Shown one piece after another: positions 5,218 to 7,648 of a stretch of 7,648 nt of DNA. The notes beneath the pieces were generated by a model. It was not told the DNA's origin. It did not search any database and was given only the letters and a program-made list of their open reading frames with translations. The stretch covers positions 1 to 7,648 of the forward strand of contig JAQVEQ010000139.1 in the NCBI GenBank assembly GCA_028697875.1, given 5' to 3'. Position numbers and translations under genes: made by a program. Numbering within the stretch: position 1 is the first letter of the stretch; every line of letters starts with the position of its first letter. The DNA is from Novosphingobium sp. (lineage in GTDB: Bacteria > Pseudomonadota > Alphaproteobacteria > Sphingomonadales > Sphingomonadaceae).

Positions 5218-6081
5218 TTACTGTTCGCTGCCCTGCTGCGCGCCGCTGTGCTGGGTCATGCTCTGCTGCTGCACGCTGTTCTGCCGCTCCACCGCCAGAT
5301 GGACATGGAGGTCTTCCTCGACGCCGCCGAAGCTGATCCCGGTGACCGGCGCCGCCTCCTTGTAGTCGCGGCCCGTCGCGACGCGGATATAGCGCGCATC
5401 GGGGCTGATTCCGTTCGACACATCGAAGCCGACCCACCCCAGTCCGTCGACATGGGCTTCCGCCCAGGCATGTGTCGCTTCCTGCTCCACCCGGTCGTCC
5501 ATCATCAGGTAACCGCTGACATAACGCGCCGGAATGCCCAGCATGCGCGCGCCGCCGATGAAGACATGGGCATGGTCCTGGCAGACCCCGTGCCCCGCCT
5601 CGAGCGCCTGCTCGGCAGTCGTCCCGACCCCGGTATGCCCGGTTTCATAGACGACCTGCTCCAGGATAGCGGCGGACAGGGCGTGAAGCTGGCCCAGCGT
5701 GTCCTCCGCCTCGCGGCGGACGGTGGAAACCAGCGACCGCATCTTCGCGCCCGGACGGGTGGCAGACGTCTGGCTGTAGAAGCTCCACAGCGGCAAATGC
5801 CCCGCGTGACGTCCGATAACGCCGGCATGGTCTTCGGTATGGACGGTGCCCGAACAAGTGATGACAACCTCGGTCGTGCCCGGCTTGACCGAAACCAGCG
5901 TCACGCGGTTGAAATTCTGATCGTCGAAGGACAGTTCCTCGTTGACGCCTTCGCAATGCACCTTCCAGTCGGCGATCTTCTGGCCGTGCGTTTCCTTGGG
6001 CGTCAGGCGCAACCTCTGCAATGCGTAGGCGACCGGCTCGGCGAAACGGTAACGGGTCGTGTGTTCGATAGCGAGGTGCAC
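5218..6081 (-). CDS. Transglutaminase-like cysteine protease family protein
   Basis: 287 residues of the COG1305 family: an N-terminal beta-rich Bact_transglu_N domain (about 1-83, starting MHLAIEHTTRYRF with LQRLRLTPKE) and a papain-like transglutaminase core. The catalytic triad is visible: Cys167 in GHGVCQDHAHVF (163-174), His204 in ATHAWAEAHVDG (202-213) and Asp220 in LGWVGFDVSNG (214-224). IPARYVSGYL (183-192) is another family hallmark. Bacterial members may be peptidases or amide hydrolases as well as transglutaminases. The start is GTG at 6081, supported by AAAGGA about seven bases upstream and by the N-terminal family motif. The C-terminus is glutamine-rich (eight Gln in residues 267-287). 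No signal peptide is seen, so it is probably cytosolic. It starts 18 bases after the alpha-E gene and is followed by anbu. Confidence 0.92.
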   Translation of the reverse strand: MHLAIEHTTRYRFAEPVAYALQRLRLTPKETHGQKIADWKVHCEGVNEELSFDDQNFNRVTLVSVKPGTTEVVITCSGTVHTEDHAGVIGRHAGHLPLWSFYSQTSATRPGAKMRSLVSTVRREAEDTLGQLHALSAAILEQVVYETGHTGVGTTAEQALEAGHGVCQDHAHVFIGGARMLGIPARYVSGYLMMDDRVEQEATHAWAEAHVDGLGWVGFDVSNGISPDARYIRVATGRDYKEAAPVTGISFGGVEEDLHVHLAVERQNSVQQQSMTQHSGAQQGSEQ

Positions 6082-6099
6082 TGACAGATCCTTTGGCTG

Positions 6100-7044
6100 C
6101 TAGGCGGTAAAGCGGTAATCCTCCGCGATCGCGTTGGCGACGGACTGGTTGCGGCCGATGAAATCGACCAGGAATTCATGCAGGCCGATATCGAATATGC
6201 TTTCGATCGTGCGTTCCGACAGCCACCGGGCGGTATCCCCGATCAGCGCATGGGCATCGGTTTCCTGCCCGTATTCGAGGGCCAGTTCGGCCAGTTGCTG
6301 GCGCAACTGCTCGTAGCTGAAGGCGATACTGCGCGGGAAACGCCAGTCGAGAATAAGGAACTCGGCAATCCCGCGCGGGTCCATCTGCCCGGCATTGAGC
6401 CAGCTGTAGACCCGGTCCCCCGCGAGCGAATGCAGCACCTGGTCCCATTGCGAACTGTCGAGGCTGGAGCCGACATAGGACAGCGAAGGCAGCAGCAGGT
6501 GATATTTGACGTCGAGGATCCGGGCAGTGTTGTCGGCCCGCTCGATGAACGTCCCGGCGCGCGCGAAGTGGTAGATATCGTTGCGCAACATCGTGCCGTA
6601 CGTCGCGCCGCGGACCAGCGTCGATTCCCGGCGGATCGCGGACAGCACGGTGTTGAGATTGCTTTCGCGCACCGGCCGCGCCAGCAGGTCCTTGAGCGTC
6701 ATCCAGCCTTCGTTGACCGCTTCCCACACTTCCATGGTAAGCGAGGAACGGGCCGCCCGCGCGTTGGTCCGCGCCATTTCGAACATCGCCAGCACGCTGT
6801 ACGGGTTTTCCCGGTCGCGCAGCACGAAATTGCAGACCTGCGGGCCGCTGTAGGAATCGTAGAGCGCCTCGTACTGCTCTTCCTGGCTCAGAGTCACGAC
6901 GACCGAGCGCCATTCCTCGCTCGCCGCATCGGACCCGCGAGTCAGCGACATACGGAAGCCCGCGTCGAGCAGGCGCGCGGTATTCTCCGCCCGCTCGAGA
7001 TAGCGGCACATCCAGAAAATGGCATTGGCCGTGCGCCCTAGCAT
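6100..7044 (-). CDS. Alpha-E domain protein
   Basis: 314 residues, matching the all-helical Alpha-E family (PF04168, COG2307). The N-terminus MLGRTANAIFWMCRYLERAE is typical. The motif YLERAENTARLLD (15-27) recurs almost exactly as FIERADNTARILD (166-178), followed by VKYHLLLPSL. Other family segments are NPYSVLAMFEMARTNARAAR (80-99) and LILDWRFPRSIAFS (230-243). No catalytic function is established; members almost always accompany the circularly permuted ATP-grasp protein, sometimes fused to it, so a role as its partner or as a substrate/product binder is inferred. It lies 34 bases after the ATP-grasp stop and 18 bases before the transglutaminase-like start, which implies one operon. The ribosome binding site is weak (GGGA near -11). 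No membrane segment or signal peptide is seen. Confidence 0.92.
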   Translation of the reverse strand: MLGRTANAIFWMCRYLERAENTARLLDAGFRMSLTRGSDAASEEWRSVVVTLSQEEQYEALYDSYSGPQVCNFVLRDRENPYSVLAMFEMARTNARAARSSLTMEVWEAVNEGWMTLKDLLARPVRESNLNTVLSAIRRESTLVRGATYGTMLRNDIYHFARAGTFIERADNTARILDVKYHLLLPSLSYVGSSLDSSQWDQVLHSLAGDRVYSWLNAGQMDPRGIAEFLILDWRFPRSIAFSYEQLRQQLAELALEYGQETDAHALIGDTARWLSERTIESIFDIGLHEFLVDFIGRNQSVANAIAEDYRFTA

Positions 7045-7078
7045 GCCTGCATCCCGTTCATATTCCGTGCCGTGTCCA

Positions 7079-7648
7079 TCAATCGTCCAGCACCCAGCTG
7101 TCCTTGGTCCCGCCGCCCTGGCTCGAATTGACGACCAGCGATCCCTTCTTCATCGCCACGCGAGTCAGCCCGCCCGGCGTGATGTCGATCCCGCGGGGCG
7201 AGACGAGCACGAAGGGGCGCAAGTCGACATGGCGCGGAGCCAGTCCCTTGCGCGTGAAGATCGGCACGGTCGAAAGCGCCAGGGTCGGCTGCGCGATATA
7301 GTTTTCCGGCTTCGCTTCCAGCTTCTTGCGGAAATCCCGGATTTCCCGCTTCGACGACGTCGGGCCGATCAACATTCCGTAGCCGCCCGAGCCGTGGACT
7401 TCCTTGACCACCAGTTCCTCCAGGTTGTCGAGGACGTAGGCAAGGCTGTCCTTCTCCGCGCAGCGCCATGTGGGCACGTTGGGCAGCAGGGGCTTTTCGC
7501 CGGTATAGAATTCGACGATCTCGGGCATGAAGCTGTAGATCGCCTTGTCGTCCGCCACCCCCGCGCCCGGGGCATTGGCGATCGTGATCCGTCCCGCGCG
7601 GTAGACGTCCATGATGCCGGGCACGCCCAGCATGCTGGTCGGATTGAA
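7079..7648 (-). CDS. Circularly permuted ATP-grasp protein, C-terminal 189 residues (cut by window edge)
   Basis: The gene enters from the right edge; only the C-terminal part is visible, and the family is usually well over 400 residues. It matches COG2308 (circularly permuted ATP-grasp type 2). Counting from the window edge, LGVPGIMDVYRAGRITIANA (7-26) is followed by PNVPTWRC (56-63), the glycine-rich nucleotide loop VVKEVHGSGGYGMLIGP (80-96), a VDLRPFVLVSPRG strand (141-153), PGGLTRVAMKKGSLVVNSSQ (158-177) and a terminal GGGTKDSWVLDD. These residues fit ATP binding and metal coordination in an ATP-grasp carboxylate-amine ligase, which would activate a carboxylate as acyl phosphate and join it to an amine. 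The substrates are unknown. As the most upstream gene seen of the anbu cluster, it presumably has the operon promoter before it, outside the window. Confidence 0.93.
   Translation of the reverse strand, partial: FNPTSMLGVPGIMDVYRAGRITIANAPGAGVADDKAIYSFMPEIVEFYTGEKPLLPNVPTWRCAEKDSLAYVLDNLEELVVKEVHGSGGYGMLIGPTSSKREIRDFRKKLEAKPENYIAQPTLALSTVPIFTRKGLAPRHVDLRPFVLVSPRGIDITPGGLTRVAMKKGSLVVNSSQGGGTKDSWVLDD

Noticed and set aside
4427..7041. Plus-strand open frames at 4427-5365, 5248-6084 and 6178-7041
   Set aside because: Each is antisense to a confidently identified operon gene (anbu, the transglutaminase-like gene, alpha-E) and shows only mirror-image composition.
1..7648. tRNA, rRNA, CRISPR array, transposase or prophage features
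   Set aside because: Looked for on both strands; no cloverleaf, regularly spaced repeats or recognisable mobility proteins were seen.

Overview
The window looks like a stretch of a GC-rich alphaproteobacterial chromosome, most likely Sphingomonadales. This is inferred from the high GC, the alphaproteobacterial style of SerC, the winged-helix protein with a 'FGEP-W' motif that I associate with sphingomonads, and a CtrA-like box. No rRNA, tRNA, CRISPR array or insertion sequence was seen.

Layout: (1) 1-1716, minus strand: serC followed by the 5' part of serA, the first two enzymes of phosphorylated serine biosynthesis. serC has a good sigma70-type promoter (TTGACA) and a short leader that folds into two hairpins. 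The serC-serA gap holds three more stem-loops, one of which covers the serA ribosome binding site. (2) 1935-2591, plus strand: a secreted lipoprotein with an extensin-like, M15-peptidase-like metal-site domain. A CtrA-like site lies just upstream. (3) 2601-3227, minus: a FixJ/LuxR-type regulator whose receiver domain has lost its phosphorylation pocket. It converges tail-to-tail with the extensin-like gene, nine bases apart. (4) 3399-3932, minus: a MarR-like winged-helix regulator in a locally low-GC segment with an AT-rich palindrome upstream, followed by a 440-base stretch with no convincing gene (3933-4372). (5) 4373-7648, minus: four co-directional genes. In order of transcription they are a circularly permuted ATP-grasp ligase (cut by the window edge), an alpha-E domain protein, a transglutaminase-like cysteine protease, and the proteasome-like peptidase Anbu.

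The four-gene block is the most interesting part. An ATP-dependent ligase, its alpha-helical partner, a papain/transglutaminase-fold enzyme and a proteasome-related N-terminal-threonine hydrolase suggest a system that makes, attaches, trims or destroys a peptide or amide-linked modification. The substrate cannot be read from this DNA. A perfect 12-bp inverted repeat sits immediately before the Anbu ribosome binding site, so Anbu may be expressed at a different level from the genes upstream of it.
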